Below are positions 6,866-15,520 of a DNA stretch of 26,854 nt, one piece after another. Made by a program: the position numbers and the translations under genes. This stretch comes from Anthropogastromicrobium chipingensis_A (lineage in GTDB: Bacteria > Bacillota > Clostridia > Lachnospirales > Lachnospiraceae), in the NCBI GenBank assembly GCA_963605535.1, contig CAVCXB010000032.1:1-26854 (forward strand). Direction: 5' to 3'. The number at the start of each line of letters is the position of its first letter. Position 1 is the first letter of the stretch. The notes beneath the pieces were generated by a model. The model was not told the origin of the DNA, made no database searches, and worked only from the letters and a program-made list of their open reading frames with translations.

Positions 6866-8560
6866 TTACATGCTTTTTGCATCATCACTTCCAATCAACA
6901 CGGTCTTTCCCTCAAAGGCAAAACCATAATGATGAATCCGCTCTTTACCCACTCCTGCATCAAGCAAAACGGCATCATATGCTTTTTCTTCAATCTGTTT
7001 TAATGCGGACGTTACCGTGTCCGAAAGTGTCTTTTCCTCATCTGAATCATGTACTTTAAATTCCAATATGATAGCTGGATCGGTGTGATTCTGAGGAATC
7101 AGGCAAATATCATAGCGTCCATAGCCACTTTCCTTATTCGATTGCACGCTGTAACGCCCACGCAGTTCAACCAAAAGGCCCAGAACAAAGCCATGATAAA
7201 AACGCTCTGGCTGTGTTCTCGCTGACGGATGCTTTCCTGTATCAAAATTACTGAACGTTGCCAATGCGACATCATTCATATAGAGATTCATCTCTTTTAA
7301 ATTACCGCTGAGCAATGCTTTGATAAAACCATTATAATTCGCATCCGAGCTAGAGAACCATCCCTTAAACATCGCAGAGAACATGCTTATCGTCTCAAGA
7401 TTTGTAATGCACAATGTATACCAGGGTTCAAATAAAATACCGCGATATTCAACCTTCTCAATTTTTAAATATCCCGATGCTGTCAGCAAACTCCAGATCG
7501 CACTCTCATTATCATCAAGCTGACTGTACACAATCTGCTCATCAAAATTTACGGTAATAGCCTGTCCATTTAACAAAGCTTCCATTTTTTCCTTTAATCC
7601 AGCCGATGCTGTGCGAATTAGCTGACTGGCAAGACCATTTGAGCTTGTTGATGCCCAATATGGAAGAAAGCGCTTTTCCTTTAGAAAATTCGTGATTGAC
7701 CACGGATTATAAATATCCCGATGGTTACCAAACGTAAAACCATTATACCACTGTCTTACCGCCTCTTTTGCCTCTGCCATGCCGTACTCTTCAAGCGCAT
7801 CCGTCACTTCCTTCTGCGTAAAGCCAAAACATGATGCATATTTTTCAGACGTTGCCGTTACCACACTTAAATTATTTAGATCAGAAAATACCGATTCCTT
7901 GGAAACTCGGGTAATTCCTGTCATGATTCCCCTCTCCATAAAAAAGTTGCTCTTAAATGTAGAATTGAACAATCCGCGGATAAATCCAGTAAATTCATCC
8001 CAATATCCATGCAGATATGCTTCCTGCATTGGTGTGTCATATTCGTCCAGAAAAATCAGAACTTTTTTTCCATATCGCCCTGCTAATTCCTCTGACAATC
8101 GCTGCAAAGCTCCCTGTGCCATAACATCACTCATATCCGCACGCATTACCTGTACAATCTGATCAGGCAGTTTTTCATCCTGTTCATCAAAAAACTGGCG
8201 GTAAACCTGCGCAATAATATTTTTAATTTTCTGCACTGCGTCTCTGCAATTGTCCTGTTTCACATCTGCAAAGCTCACAAAAATAACTGGATACGTCCCC
8301 TGTAATCTTCTGTACGCCTCTTCTTTCCATATCGATAGCCCCTCAAACAGATCGCCTCTGCCCTGAAAACGATTGGAAAAGAAACAATTTAACATATCCA
8401 TATTCATCGTTTTACCAAAACGGCGCGGACGAGTAATCAGCGTTGCGGTATCTGCTGACTCCCACCACTCCTTAATAAAACTGGTTTTGTCCACGAAAAA
8501 ATAGCCCTTTTCTCGAATTTCTTGAAAGCTCTGATTTCCGATACTGATCGTTCTTGCCAT
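6866..8560 (-). CDS. AAA-ATPase-like protein with C-terminal PD-(D/E)XK nuclease domain
   Basis: A 564-residue protein of the large family that pairs an AAA-ATPase-like domain (PF09820 type) with a PD-(D/E)XK nuclease-like domain (PF08011 type). Seen: a P-loop variant TRPRRFGKT (43-51), Walker B VLIFLDEYD (167-175), and near the end D484 followed by ILEFKV with E500 and K502, the expected nuclease triad. The N-terminus FQEIREKGYFFVDKT is typical of the family. The ATG at 8560 has AGGAGG six bases upstream. It is transcribed alone from its own promoter and ends 42 bases before the regulator start. Such genes often occur in many copies per genome and behave as accessory genes; their cellular role is not established, and I do not assign one. 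Confidence 0.9.
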   Translation of the reverse strand: MARTISIGNQSFQEIREKGYFFVDKTSFIKEWWESADTATLITRPRRFGKTMNMDMLNCFFSNRFQGRGDLFEGLSIWKEEAYRRLQGTYPVIFVSFADVKQDNCRDAVQKIKNIIAQVYRQFFDEQDEKLPDQIVQVMRADMSDVMAQGALQRLSEELAGRYGKKVLIFLDEYDTPMQEAYLHGYWDEFTGFIRGLFNSTFKSNFFMERGIMTGITRVSKESVFSDLNNLSVVTATSEKYASCFGFTQKEVTDALEEYGMAEAKEAVRQWYNGFTFGNHRDIYNPWSITNFLKEKRFLPYWASTSSNGLASQLIRTASAGLKEKMEALLNGQAITVNFDEQIVYSQLDDNESAIWSLLTASGYLKIEKVEYRGILFEPWYTLCITNLETISMFSAMFKGWFSSSDANYNGFIKALLSGNLKEMNLYMNDVALATFSNFDTGKHPSARTQPERFYHGFVLGLLVELRGRYSVQSNKESGYGRYDICLIPQNHTDPAIILEFKVHDSDEEKTLSDTVTSALKQIEEKAYDAVLLDAGVGKERIHHYGFAFEGKTVLIGSDDAKSM

Positions 8561-8608
8561 TTGCCGCCTCCTGTCTGATCTTCTACTCTACACATCCTTA
8601 ATGCCTTT

Positions 8609-8637
8609 AGGATATCATGATTCCGTGCCTCCCACAA
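8609..8637 (-). promoter_or_regulatory. Promoter of the AAA-ATPase-like gene
   Basis: Minus-strand TTGTGG (8632-8637) and TATCCT (8609-8614) with a 17-base spacer, about 50 bases before the start codon. Both elements match the consensus at four of six positions. Confidence 0.5.
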
Positions 8638-8678
8638 GGTATTTCATGAAAACAATTATCGAATCTTATTTTAAAATT

Positions 8679-8721
8679 ACAAAAGCCTTACTGATCTCCA
8701 TTTCAGAAAACCAGTAAGGCT
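8679..8721 (-). terminator. Terminator of the suf operon
   Basis: Perfect 10-bp arms AGCCTTACTG (8684-8693) and CAGTAAGGCT (8712-8721) enclose 18 bases; on the minus strand a TTTTGTAATTTT tail follows. It lies 22 bases after the sufU stop. Confidence 0.85.
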
Positions 8722-8742
8722 CTTTAAGCACTTCTTTTTGAA

Positions 8743-9219
8743 TTACGCTTCCGGGTTGCAGTGGCTGCACTCCCCATGTCCGGTATCCTTATCTTCCTTA
8801 AGCATCTCTTCCATGGTATGCCATCCGAGTACTGCACACTTTACACGAGCCGGCATATGCGCAATATCCTCAAGTGCAGATGCTTCCTCAAGGCTCTCGA
8901 TTTCCTCCTCGGTAGCGGTTCCCTTGATCATCTTTAAAAAGCTGTCTGCAAGTTCCTGTGCCTTCTCCACCTTCTGTCCGATAATCAGATCGAGCATCAT
9001 ATCAGCAGATGCCTGAGAAACGGCACATCCCTCACCTACGAAGGAGCCATCCACGATCACGCCATCCTCAACCTTGAGTTTCAGCCAGATGTGATCGCCA
9101 CAGGTCGGATTTAAGCCTTCCATCACCATGTTTGCATCGTCTAAATCATGCTTGTGGCCTGGATGCATGTTGTGATCAATTAAAATTTCATTGTAAAAGG
9201 TTTTGTTCGTGTTAGTCAA
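8743..9219 (-). CDS. sufU: Fe-S assembly protein SufU
   Basis: A 158-residue SufU, the zinc protein that accepts the persulfide from SufS in Gram-positive bacteria. The ligand set is complete: C40 and D42 in NPTCGD, C65 in GEGCAVS and C128 in ARVKCAV. The extra segment between C65 and C128 that marks SufU against IscU is present. A short tail with a further GECSHC pair lies after residue 145 and is not part of the known metal site. The start is TTG at 9219, overlapping the sufS stop by eight bases; GGAGG stands ten bases upstream, and the conserved FYNEILIDH segment lies only a few residues in, so no later start is possible. It is the last gene of the operon, before the terminator at 8679-8721. 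Confidence 0.95.
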   Translation of the reverse strand: MTNTNKTFYNEILIDHNMHPGHKHDLDDANMVMEGLNPTCGDHIWLKLKVEDGVIVDGSFVGEGCAVSQASADMMLDLIIGQKVEKAQELADSFLKMIKGTATEEEIESLEEASALEDIAHMPARVKCAVLGWHTMEEMLKEDKDTGHGECSHCNPEA

Positions 9220-10450
9220 CGTAACCCATCCTCCTTCTTACCTGAGCGAGGCTCTCTGCCAGCGCATCAACTTCTTCCATTGTATTGTAAAATGCAAAGC
9301 TTGCACGTGTGGTTGCCGAAACCTGTAAATGCTGCAGCAGCGGCTGTGCACAGTGATGACCGGCGCGCACGGCGATGTGATCCATATCGAGAATGGATGC
9401 GACATCATGCGGATGCACATTGTCGACAAGGAATGTCACAATACTGTGATGCTCCTTTGGCTCCTGTGAACCAAGGATGTGCACACCCGGAATTGCCTTT
9501 AAACGTTCTACTGCATACTCGGTAAGCTTAGCTTCGCGCCTCTCAATCGTGTCAAATCCGATTTCTTTTAAATAGCGAATCGCTGCCATCAGACCAACTG
9601 CACCTGCTGCATTAACAGTACCCGCCTCAAACTTGTGCGGAACCGGTGCGTACACAGCGCCGTCTCTTGTGACGGTGTCGATCATCTCGCCGCCGCAAAG
9701 AAATGGCGGCATTGCCTCTAACAGCTCTTTCTTTCCATATAAAGCACCAATTCCCATCGGTCCCATCATCTTATGGCCGGAGAATACAAGAAAATCAACA
9801 TCAAGTGCCTTGACATCCACTTCAATATGAGAAACGCTCTGCGCGCCGTCTGCTACGATCAGACAGCCCTTTTGGTGACAGACCTCTGCAAATGATTTAA
9901 TATCATTCTTCCATCCAAGTACATTTGAAATCTGTGTTACAGCAAAAATCTTTGTCTTATCGGTGATCGCAGCTTCCACCATCTCAGTGGTCAGCTTTCC
10001 ATCCTGTGTGCAGTCCAGATAACGAAGAGTCGCGCCGGTGCGCTTTGCCGCCTGCTGCCATACAAGAAGATTGCTGTGATGCTCCATAATGCTGACAAGT
10101 ACCTCATCGCCCGGACGAAGCACCAGACTTCCCAGACTATATGCAATCAGATTTAAGCTCTCTGTTGCATTTCTGGTGAAAACGATCTCATCCGCATTTG
10201 CGTGAAGAAGCTCTGCAACAGCAGCTCTTGCTTCCTCGTAATGCTCGGTCGCTGCCTCTGCCAGCTCATAGACACCACGGAACGGATTTGCATTGTATTT
10301 TTCGTAAAACTCAGCCTCTGCCTGAATCACGCAGGACGGCTTTTGTGTCGTCGCTGCGTTATCCAGATAGATCAGCTCAGAATTTTGTGCAAATAACGGG
10401 TACGCTGCACGAAAGCGTGCGTCTTCTGCCTTTCTTTCTTCTGCTGTCAT
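9212..10450 (-). CDS. sufS: Cysteine desulfurase SufS
   Basis: A 412-residue PLP-dependent group II cysteine desulfurase that takes sulfur from cysteine and passes it to SufU. Seen: the PLP lysine K227 in FSGHKMMGP, D201 in VADGAQS, the EHHSN motif with H124/H125, and the persulfide cysteine C367 in RAGHHCAQP, set in the short lobe typical of SufS. The start is the ATG at 10450, directly after the sufD stop (TAAGATG), with AGGAG seven bases upstream. A longer frame from 10483 would overlap sufD and has no ribosome site. All active-site residues are present, so the enzyme should be functional. Confidence 0.97.
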   Translation of the reverse strand: MTAEERKAEDARFRAAYPLFAQNSELIYLDNAATTQKPSCVIQAEAEFYEKYNANPFRGVYELAEAATEHYEEARAAVAELLHANADEIVFTRNATESLNLIAYSLGSLVLRPGDEVLVSIMEHHSNLLVWQQAAKRTGATLRYLDCTQDGKLTTEMVEAAITDKTKIFAVTQISNVLGWKNDIKSFAEVCHQKGCLIVADGAQSVSHIEVDVKALDVDFLVFSGHKMMGPMGIGALYGKKELLEAMPPFLCGGEMIDTVTRDGAVYAPVPHKFEAGTVNAAGAVGLMAAIRYLKEIGFDTIERREAKLTEYAVERLKAIPGVHILGSQEPKEHHSIVTFLVDNVHPHDVASILDMDHIAVRAGHHCAQPLLQHLQVSATTRASFAFYNTMEEVDALAESLAQVRRRMGYVD

Positions 10451-10451
10451 C

Positions 10452-11540
10452 TTACTGCTCCTCTCCCTCAGACTCATCACCATCTAACATCTCTTCCAGC
10501 TCTGCGCGAAGACCGTCAACCGGAATCTTCTTGCATACAGCCTTCAGTCTGGCCTTTGCCATCAGCTCATAAGCGGCATCCTCACTGATTCCTCTGGACT
10601 CCAGATAGAAAATCAGCTCATCATCCAGACTTCCGATGGATGCGCCGTGGTTTCCTTCTACATCTTCTTCTGCACACAGAATTAACGGAATGGTCTGATT
10701 CTGAACGCCGTCATCAAGAAGAAGGACATCCTCTAACTCATCGCCCTTTGCGCCCGCTGCGCCCTTCTTAAAGTCGATGGTACCACGAAACAGCTTCTTT
10801 GCGCGGTCACGAAGTACACCGTTTGCGGTCATGCTGCTCGTTGTCTTCTTGCCCTCATGAATGGCATTGTAATTCATATCCAGACGATTGTCGCCGATTA
10901 CCTGATAGCCGATTGCAGCAGTAAAATCTGCTTCCTTTCCGGCAAGTGTGGTCTCTGCGCCCATCCAGACATTCTTTCCGCCGATCACAAGCTGTACTAA
11001 CTCAACACCTGCGCCATCTGCACAGTATGCGCCGATATCGTTCATGCAGTCAAAACCTGCGCCAAGACGCTCGATCTGAATCAGCTTTAACTTTGCATTC
11101 TTCTCTGCATGGATTCTTGTCTGAATCGCTGCGGTACCAGTTCCCTCATTGCTATGATAATCCATCACAACGGTCATCTCGCTGTTTTCCTTCAGATAAA
11201 TAGCAACGATGTTGCCCTTGCGGTCGCCATCCTGATAGCCAAAGGAAAGGGTTACTGGTGTGCTTTCCTTCACGCCAGCCTCAGCGGTAAAGGAAACAGC
11301 CTCTGTGCCGGACTCCTTTAACAGACGAGTCATATCCTCGCCCATACCAGTTGTAATCTTCTCAACTATATTCTCTGCTGCCTTTGCCTGTGCAAGGGAC
11401 GTTGGACACTGAACCTGTACCGGACACTGTGCCAGATCTGCTTCCTGCTCAATGCGGGTATCGTTCATGTGCAGCCATCTCCATGTTCCGGACGGCAGTT
11501 TATTGATCTTCATTTCCAAAACGTGTTCACCTCTCTCCAT
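10452..11540 (-). CDS. sufD: Fe-S cluster assembly protein SufD
   Basis: A 362-residue SufD, the partner of SufB in the SufBC2D scaffold. The right-handed beta-helix core covers about 110-320 with the family end EGNHGASIG, which carries the conserved histidine, followed by FYLESRGISEDAA. Its shape parallels SufB's C-terminus (IGHEARIG, FYLMSRGIS). The first ATG at 11540 shares one base with the sufB stop (TAATG); a second ATG at 11513 is possible, and neither has a strong ribosome site, so coupling to sufB is likely. The last 20 residues are strongly acidic. It ends one base before the sufS ATG. Confidence 0.95.
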   Translation of the reverse strand: MERGEHVLEMKINKLPSGTWRWLHMNDTRIEQEADLAQCPVQVQCPTSLAQAKAAENIVEKITTGMGEDMTRLLKESGTEAVSFTAEAGVKESTPVTLSFGYQDGDRKGNIVAIYLKENSEMTVVMDYHSNEGTGTAAIQTRIHAEKNAKLKLIQIERLGAGFDCMNDIGAYCADGAGVELVQLVIGGKNVWMGAETTLAGKEADFTAAIGYQVIGDNRLDMNYNAIHEGKKTTSSMTANGVLRDRAKKLFRGTIDFKKGAAGAKGDELEDVLLLDDGVQNQTIPLILCAEEDVEGNHGASIGSLDDELIFYLESRGISEDAAYELMAKARLKAVCKKIPVDGLRAELEEMLDGDESEGEEQ

Positions 11541-12949
11541 TATCCGATGCTGCCTTTCATCTCCAGACGAATCAGATTGTTCATCTCCATTGCATACTCA
11601 AGCGGCAGCTCCTTTGATACCTCATCAGCAAAACCGCTTACGATCATCGCTCTTGCATCCTCTTCTGAAATACCTCTTGACATCAGGTAGAATACAGCCT
11701 CATCGCTGATTCGGCCGATTCTTGCCTCGTGACCGATATTGGCATCCTTTGTGCGGATGTCCATAGCCGGGATGGTATCGGAACGAGAAATGTCATCGAG
11801 CATCAGAGACTGACAGGAGACAGCAGACTTGCTGTGCTTTGCCTTGCTGTTTACAACGACAGCACTTCTGAAGGTGCTCACACCGCCGTCCTTGGAAATG
11901 GACTTGGTGTTGACATAAGATGACGTATTCGGTGCATTGTGAACGACCTTTGTCCCTGTATCCAGGTTCTGACCCTTTCCGGCAAAGGTGATTCCGGTGA
12001 ACTCTGCGCTTGCGCCCTCACCGTTTAAGATGCTCATCGGGTACAGGTAAGATACATGAGAACCGAAGGAACCGGACACCCACTCGATCTTTCCGCCTTC
12101 CTCAACTCTTGCACGCTTTGTATTTAAGTTGTACATGTTCTTGGACCAGTTCTCGATGGTAGAATAGCGAAGAGTTGCATTCTTTCCGACAAACAGCTCC
12201 ACACAGCCTGCGTGAAGGTTTGCTACATTGTACTTTGGTGCGGAACATCCCTCGATAAAGTGAAGGTATGCGCCCTCATCGACAATGATCAAGGTATGCT
12301 CAAACTGACCTGCGCCCGGCGCATTCAGTCTGAAGTAGGACTGTAACGGAATGGTAACGGATACCCCCTTTGGAACATAGACGAAGGAACCGCCGGACCA
12401 TACGGCACCATGCAATGCGGCAAACTTGTGATCAGTCGGCGGAACAAGCTTCATAAAGTGCTTGCGCACCATATCGGCATACTCGCCATTTAATGCGCTC
12501 TCCATATCGGTATAGACAACACCCTGTGCGGCGACTTCTTCCTTTACATTGTGGTAAACAAGCTCGGAGTCATACTGAGCACCGACACCGGCCAGAGATT
12601 CACGCTCTGCCTTCGGGATACCAAGCTTTTCAAATGTATCCTTGATCTCCTCCGGAACCTCGGACCACTTTGCTGCCATATGGGTGTTTGGACGAACATA
12701 GGTTACGATGTTATCCATATCCAGTCCCTCGATGGATGGACCCCACTCATCCGGCATCTTACTCTCGTTAAAAATCTGAAGGGATTCCAGACGAAACAGT
12801 TTCATCCATTCCGGATCATGCTTCTCACGGGAGATCTGCTCTACGATTGCAGGATTCAGACCTTCCTTTACTTTATAAGCATCTTTGTCTTCGTTTCTAA
12901 AGTCATACATGCTTCTATCGACATCTTCTACATAAGTCTTTTCTTTCAT
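11540..12949 (-). CDS. sufB: Fe-S cluster assembly protein SufB
   Basis: A 469-residue SufB, the main scaffold on which the new iron-sulfur cluster is built. Recognisable family blocks in order: YVRPNTH, WSGGSFVYVPKGV, GSFGSHVSYLYP, the conserved cysteine in SCQSLM, and IGHEARIGRISDEAVFYLMSRG near the end. The length is normal for the family. GAAGGAG lies about 13 bases before the ATG. It follows sufC by 27 bases and touches sufD, so it is part of one transcript. No damage is visible. Confidence 0.97.
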   Translation of the reverse strand: MKEKTYVEDVDRSMYDFRNEDKDAYKVKEGLNPAIVEQISREKHDPEWMKLFRLESLQIFNESKMPDEWGPSIEGLDMDNIVTYVRPNTHMAAKWSEVPEEIKDTFEKLGIPKAERESLAGVGAQYDSELVYHNVKEEVAAQGVVYTDMESALNGEYADMVRKHFMKLVPPTDHKFAALHGAVWSGGSFVYVPKGVSVTIPLQSYFRLNAPGAGQFEHTLIIVDEGAYLHFIEGCSAPKYNVANLHAGCVELFVGKNATLRYSTIENWSKNMYNLNTKRARVEEGGKIEWVSGSFGSHVSYLYPMSILNGEGASAEFTGITFAGKGQNLDTGTKVVHNAPNTSSYVNTKSISKDGGVSTFRSAVVVNSKAKHSKSAVSCQSLMLDDISRSDTIPAMDIRTKDANIGHEARIGRISDEAVFYLMSRGISEEDARAMIVSGFADEVSKELPLEYAMEMNNLIRLEMKGSIG

Positions 12950-12976
12950 AATCGCGCTGCGTCTCCTTCTATCCTA

Positions 12977-13717
12977 TTACAGAAAACGCTCAAAACCGTT
13001 TTCATTGATCTCATCTACTAAGGATGCATCTCCGGATGCCACAATGCGGCCATCTACAAGAACGTGAGTGGCATCTACATGGAGAGATTCTAAGATTCTG
13101 GTGCTGTGCGTGATGATTAAAAGTCCGCCGTGAATGCTCTTCTGATACTCCTCTACACCGCTGGATACGGTTCTTACTGCGTCAACATCCAGACCAGAAT
13201 CGGTCTCGTCAAGAATGGCAAAGGATGGCTTAAGCATCAGCATCTGTAAGATCTCTGCCTTCTTCTTCTCACCGCCGGAAAAGCCTACATTTAAATCTCT
13301 CTCTGCGTAAGACGGATCCATCTGCAGAACCTTCATCATTTCCTCAAGCTCCTTCTTGTATGCGAAGAAACGAATTCTCTTGCCGGTACGCTGCTCTACG
13401 CCGCTGCGGATGAAATTGCTTAAGGATACGCCCGGAATCTCGATCGGATTCTGGAAAGATAAGAACATACCATCCTTCGCTCTCTTGTCCGGTGTCTCCT
13501 CGGAAATGTCCTTTCCCTCAAACAGGATCTTTCCTCCGGTGATCTGGTACTTCGGATTTCCCATCAGTGCGTAACCAAGTGTGGACTTTCCTGCTCCGTT
13601 TGGTCCCATCAAAACGTGGGTCTCTCCCTTTTTAATCTGAAGATCGATTCCATGCAGAATCTCTTTGTCCTCTACGCGAACGGATAATCCTTCTATCTGT
13701 AATAATGGTGCTGACAT
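12977..13717 (-). CDS. sufC: Fe-S assembly ATPase SufC
   Basis: A 246-residue ABC-type ATPase that drives conformational change in the SufBC2D complex; it is cytosolic and not a transporter. Motifs: Walker A GPNGAGKST (38-46), Q89, signature FSGGEKKK (from 146), Walker B FAILDE (about 167-172), and the H-loop ITHSTR. The AGGAGG seven bases before the ATG at 13717 fixes the start. It is the first gene of the sufCBDSU operon, an order common in Clostridia and different from the Bacillus sufCDSUB order. Confidence 0.97.
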   Translation of the reverse strand: MSAPLLQIEGLSVRVEDKEILHGIDLQIKKGETHVLMGPNGAGKSTLGYALMGNPKYQITGGKILFEGKDISEETPDKRAKDGMFLSFQNPIEIPGVSLSNFIRSGVEQRTGKRIRFFAYKKELEEMMKVLQMDPSYAERDLNVGFSGGEKKKAEILQMLMLKPSFAILDETDSGLDVDAVRTVSSGVEEYQKSIHGGLLIITHSTRILESLHVDATHVLVDGRIVASGDASLVDEINENGFERFL

Positions 13718-13753
13718 CGCTGTGCCTCCTTATAAATAAAGAATAAAATATAC

Positions 13754-13808
13754 AATATATAATTACAAAACCTATTACCAAACCTATTTCCTACGGTTTT
13801 TATAGGTT
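13754..13808 (-). promoter_or_regulatory. suf promoter with three AACCTAT boxes
   Basis: Minus-strand TTGGTA (13776-13781) and TATATT (13754-13759) with a 16-base spacer. Plus-strand AACCTAT occurs at 13769-13775 and 13781-13787, twelve bases apart, and inverted (ATAGGTT) at 13802-13808. The boxes flank and overlap the -35 element, a suitable place for a regulator of the operon. The box does not match an IscR or SufR site that I know. Confidence 0.5.
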
Positions 13809-13835
13809 GATACGGGCTTATTATACAGCATTGTT

Positions 13836-13871
13836 AAAAAAAAGGCAAGCAAAAGAAGTGCTTACCTTTTT
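13836..13871 (-). terminator. Terminator after the ABC-F remnant
   Basis: AAAAAGGCAAGC (13839-13850) pairs with GCTTACCTTTTT (13860-13871) with one mismatch and a nine-base loop. The minus-strand copy ends in a T-run. It isolates the suf promoter from the gene upstream. Confidence 0.7.
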
Positions 13872-13915
13872 GTTTTTTGCTTATTTTTTCCTTATTTTGC
13901 GCTATTTTTCCGGTT

Positions 13916-14577
13916 TTATCCTTCGTTTTGCAGGTTTGTTTCCACTAACCCGTGTGTTTCCAGACGATAAACCTTCTCACATACTTCCCCGATGTATTTT
14001 CGGTCATGGGAAATATAGATGACGATCTTGTCCCACGATAAAATCAGCTTTTCAAGTGTCTCTAATGTCTCAATGTCGATGTCATTTGATGGCTCATCGA
14101 GTAGCAGGACGGTTGGCTCTGCAAAAAGGATTCGCATCAGCTGTGCCTTTACCTTCTCTCCACCGGAGAGTGTGCTCATTTGCTGCTCTCGGTAGAAAAA
14201 ATCCGGGGGGATGTGAAATTTTGCCGCAGTCTGGTTCAGTTCTTTTGGGGTCTGATTCCAGAAGCTTTCCTGTTCTGAAAAGAATTCGTAGACGCTTTTT
14301 TGCTGATCTTCTTTTGGCAGCTCCTGCGCAAGATATCCGAGCACTTCACCTGATACGAGGCGCTCTCCCTCTGCCTCACAGTATTTCTCAACTAAGGCCG
14401 GATCATACAGCCATTTTAAGAGAGTTGATTTTCCGTTTCCCTCCTCGCCGATGATTACGGCTTTGTCGCCGTTGTTGAATACGCAGGAAAAGTTACTTAA
14501 AATTTCACGTAAATCTTTTTTAAAATTTCACGTAAATCTTTTTTGTGTGTCAGTGTTAAATTTTTTATTTGCAGCAT
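13916..14577 (-). pseudogene. Broken and truncated ABC-F ATPase
   Basis: From the ATG at 14577 the protein begins MLQIKNLTLTHKKDLREIL and is then thrown out of frame by a 23-bp tandem duplication, stopping a few codons later. Past the duplication the frame gives a complete first ABC domain: AVIIGEEGNGKSTLL (Walker A), GYLAQELP, LSGGEKVKAQ (signature), VLLLDEPSNDIDIE (Walker B) and ISHD. Without one repeat copy the two parts join exactly. ABC-F proteins bind ribosomes and many protect against antibiotics; they normally have two ABC domains in about 500 residues. Here the frame ends after the first, at 13916, with no sign of the linker or second domain, so there are two separate lesions. A long leader with a promoter in the upstream MFS remnant supports a once-regulated resistance-type gene. 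Confidence 0.85.
14499..14544. repeat. 23-bp perfect tandem duplication
   Basis: Bases 14499-14521 are repeated exactly at 14522-14544. The unit starts AAAATTTCACG and ends in six Ts. Since 23 is not a multiple of three, it shifts the ABC-F reading frame; deletion of one copy by slippage would repair it. Confidence 0.95.
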
Positions 14578-14589
14578 ATACGTTGTACC

Positions 14590-14700
14590 TGTGCCTTTCT
14601 GGCACACCGAAACAGTTGTTGAGAGGGCATAAAAATAGAGAGAATGACCCCCGATAACCTGATTCGGCGCACACAAACAAGACCTTTACGTTCTTACCAT
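14590..14700 (-). promoter_or_regulatory. Candidate attenuation leader of the ABC-F gene
   Basis: On the minus strand a four-codon ORF (MVRT, 14700-14686) has GGAG seven bases upstream. Nearer the gene, TGTGCC-AGAAA-GGCACA (14590-14606) forms a hairpin that holds the only ribosome-site-like bases (AAAGG). CGCCGAA (14663-14669) can pair instead with TTCGGTG (14605-14611), which competes with that hairpin. This is the layout of ribosome-mediated attenuation seen before several ABC-F resistance genes. Inference from pairing only. Confidence 0.4.
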
Positions 14701-14798
14701 TTTGTTACTCCAAATCAACTTATCGAATAATCATTCCCTCACCGTACATGCAATTATCCTTTTTAAGGGATTACATGCCTTTCTTTTTTCTGTTTTTC

Positions 14799-14826
14799 AG
14801 TATAGCAGACTTTTACTGATTGTCAA
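14799..14826 (-). promoter_or_regulatory. Promoter of the ABC-F gene inside the MFS 3' end
   Basis: Minus-strand TTGACA (14821-14826, perfect) and TATACT (14799-14804) with a 16-base spacer. The -35 lies in the last codons of the MFS remnant. It would give a leader of about 215 bases before the ABC-F ATG. Confidence 0.7.
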
Positions 14827-15520
14827 TGCCAAATATACACAGCATACAAATAATTAGAAGCACGCCAACTCCAAGAAAACACCATCCGATTCCTACTGCT
14901 GTCAACGCTGCTGATGCAAACAGTGCCAATATCTCAATGATGCTAACACCCATATTCAAAATGGATAACGCCGCCGCTCGCTGTGTTTTCACGCCAAGCA
15001 GATCTACCAGCACATTTTCCTGTTCCATGACAAAATATTCTGGCAGCTTTAAGAGAAGCGGAAGCATGAGCATTAAAGGCAATATGAAGATTCGCTTTGA
15101 GGCAAAACCAAATACCAGAAAACCTATGCCGCAAAGAATGCCAAATCGGCGCGCCCATTTCTTTGAAAACGATGTTCCAAGCTTTCGGATGATCGGCTCG
15201 GCAAGCATCTCCACTGCGGAATAGCCCAAAATCACAGCGGACATCCACTCTGGGGAAATCTCACACTCTCCCAATTTCTCGACATAAAAGAAATTGATTA
15301 ACAGCCATGATACCTGAAAGATGGAAAGAGCTGACGCAAACAAAAATGCTTTCGGATGCTTCATAACTGAAAGCAGTTGCTTAATTGAGTGTTCTTCCTG
15401 TTCATAATGCTTTTCATATTTGCTTTTTGATGGCTCTGCTTTCAGCATTACAGAAAAGATTGCCGCTGCTGTACCTGCTGCCATCGTAGAAAGAAGAAGT
15501 CCTTCTATGCCACACTGATG
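14813..15520 (-). pseudogene. MFS transporter lacking its N-terminal half
   Basis: From the ATG at 15484 the frame codes for 223 residues with about six membrane helices, corresponding to the C-terminal half of a major facilitator. A cytoplasmic charged stretch (SKSKYEKHYEQEEHSIKQ) comes first, as in the central loop of these proteins. The frame stays open a further 12 codons upstream, with the plausible membrane sequence IEGLLLST, until it meets the palindrome at 15521-15574, where it stops. No N-terminal half is found beyond it. An MFS exporter needs both halves, so this is a remnant. The substrate is unknown. The promoter for the next gene is embedded in its 3' end. Confidence 0.8.
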
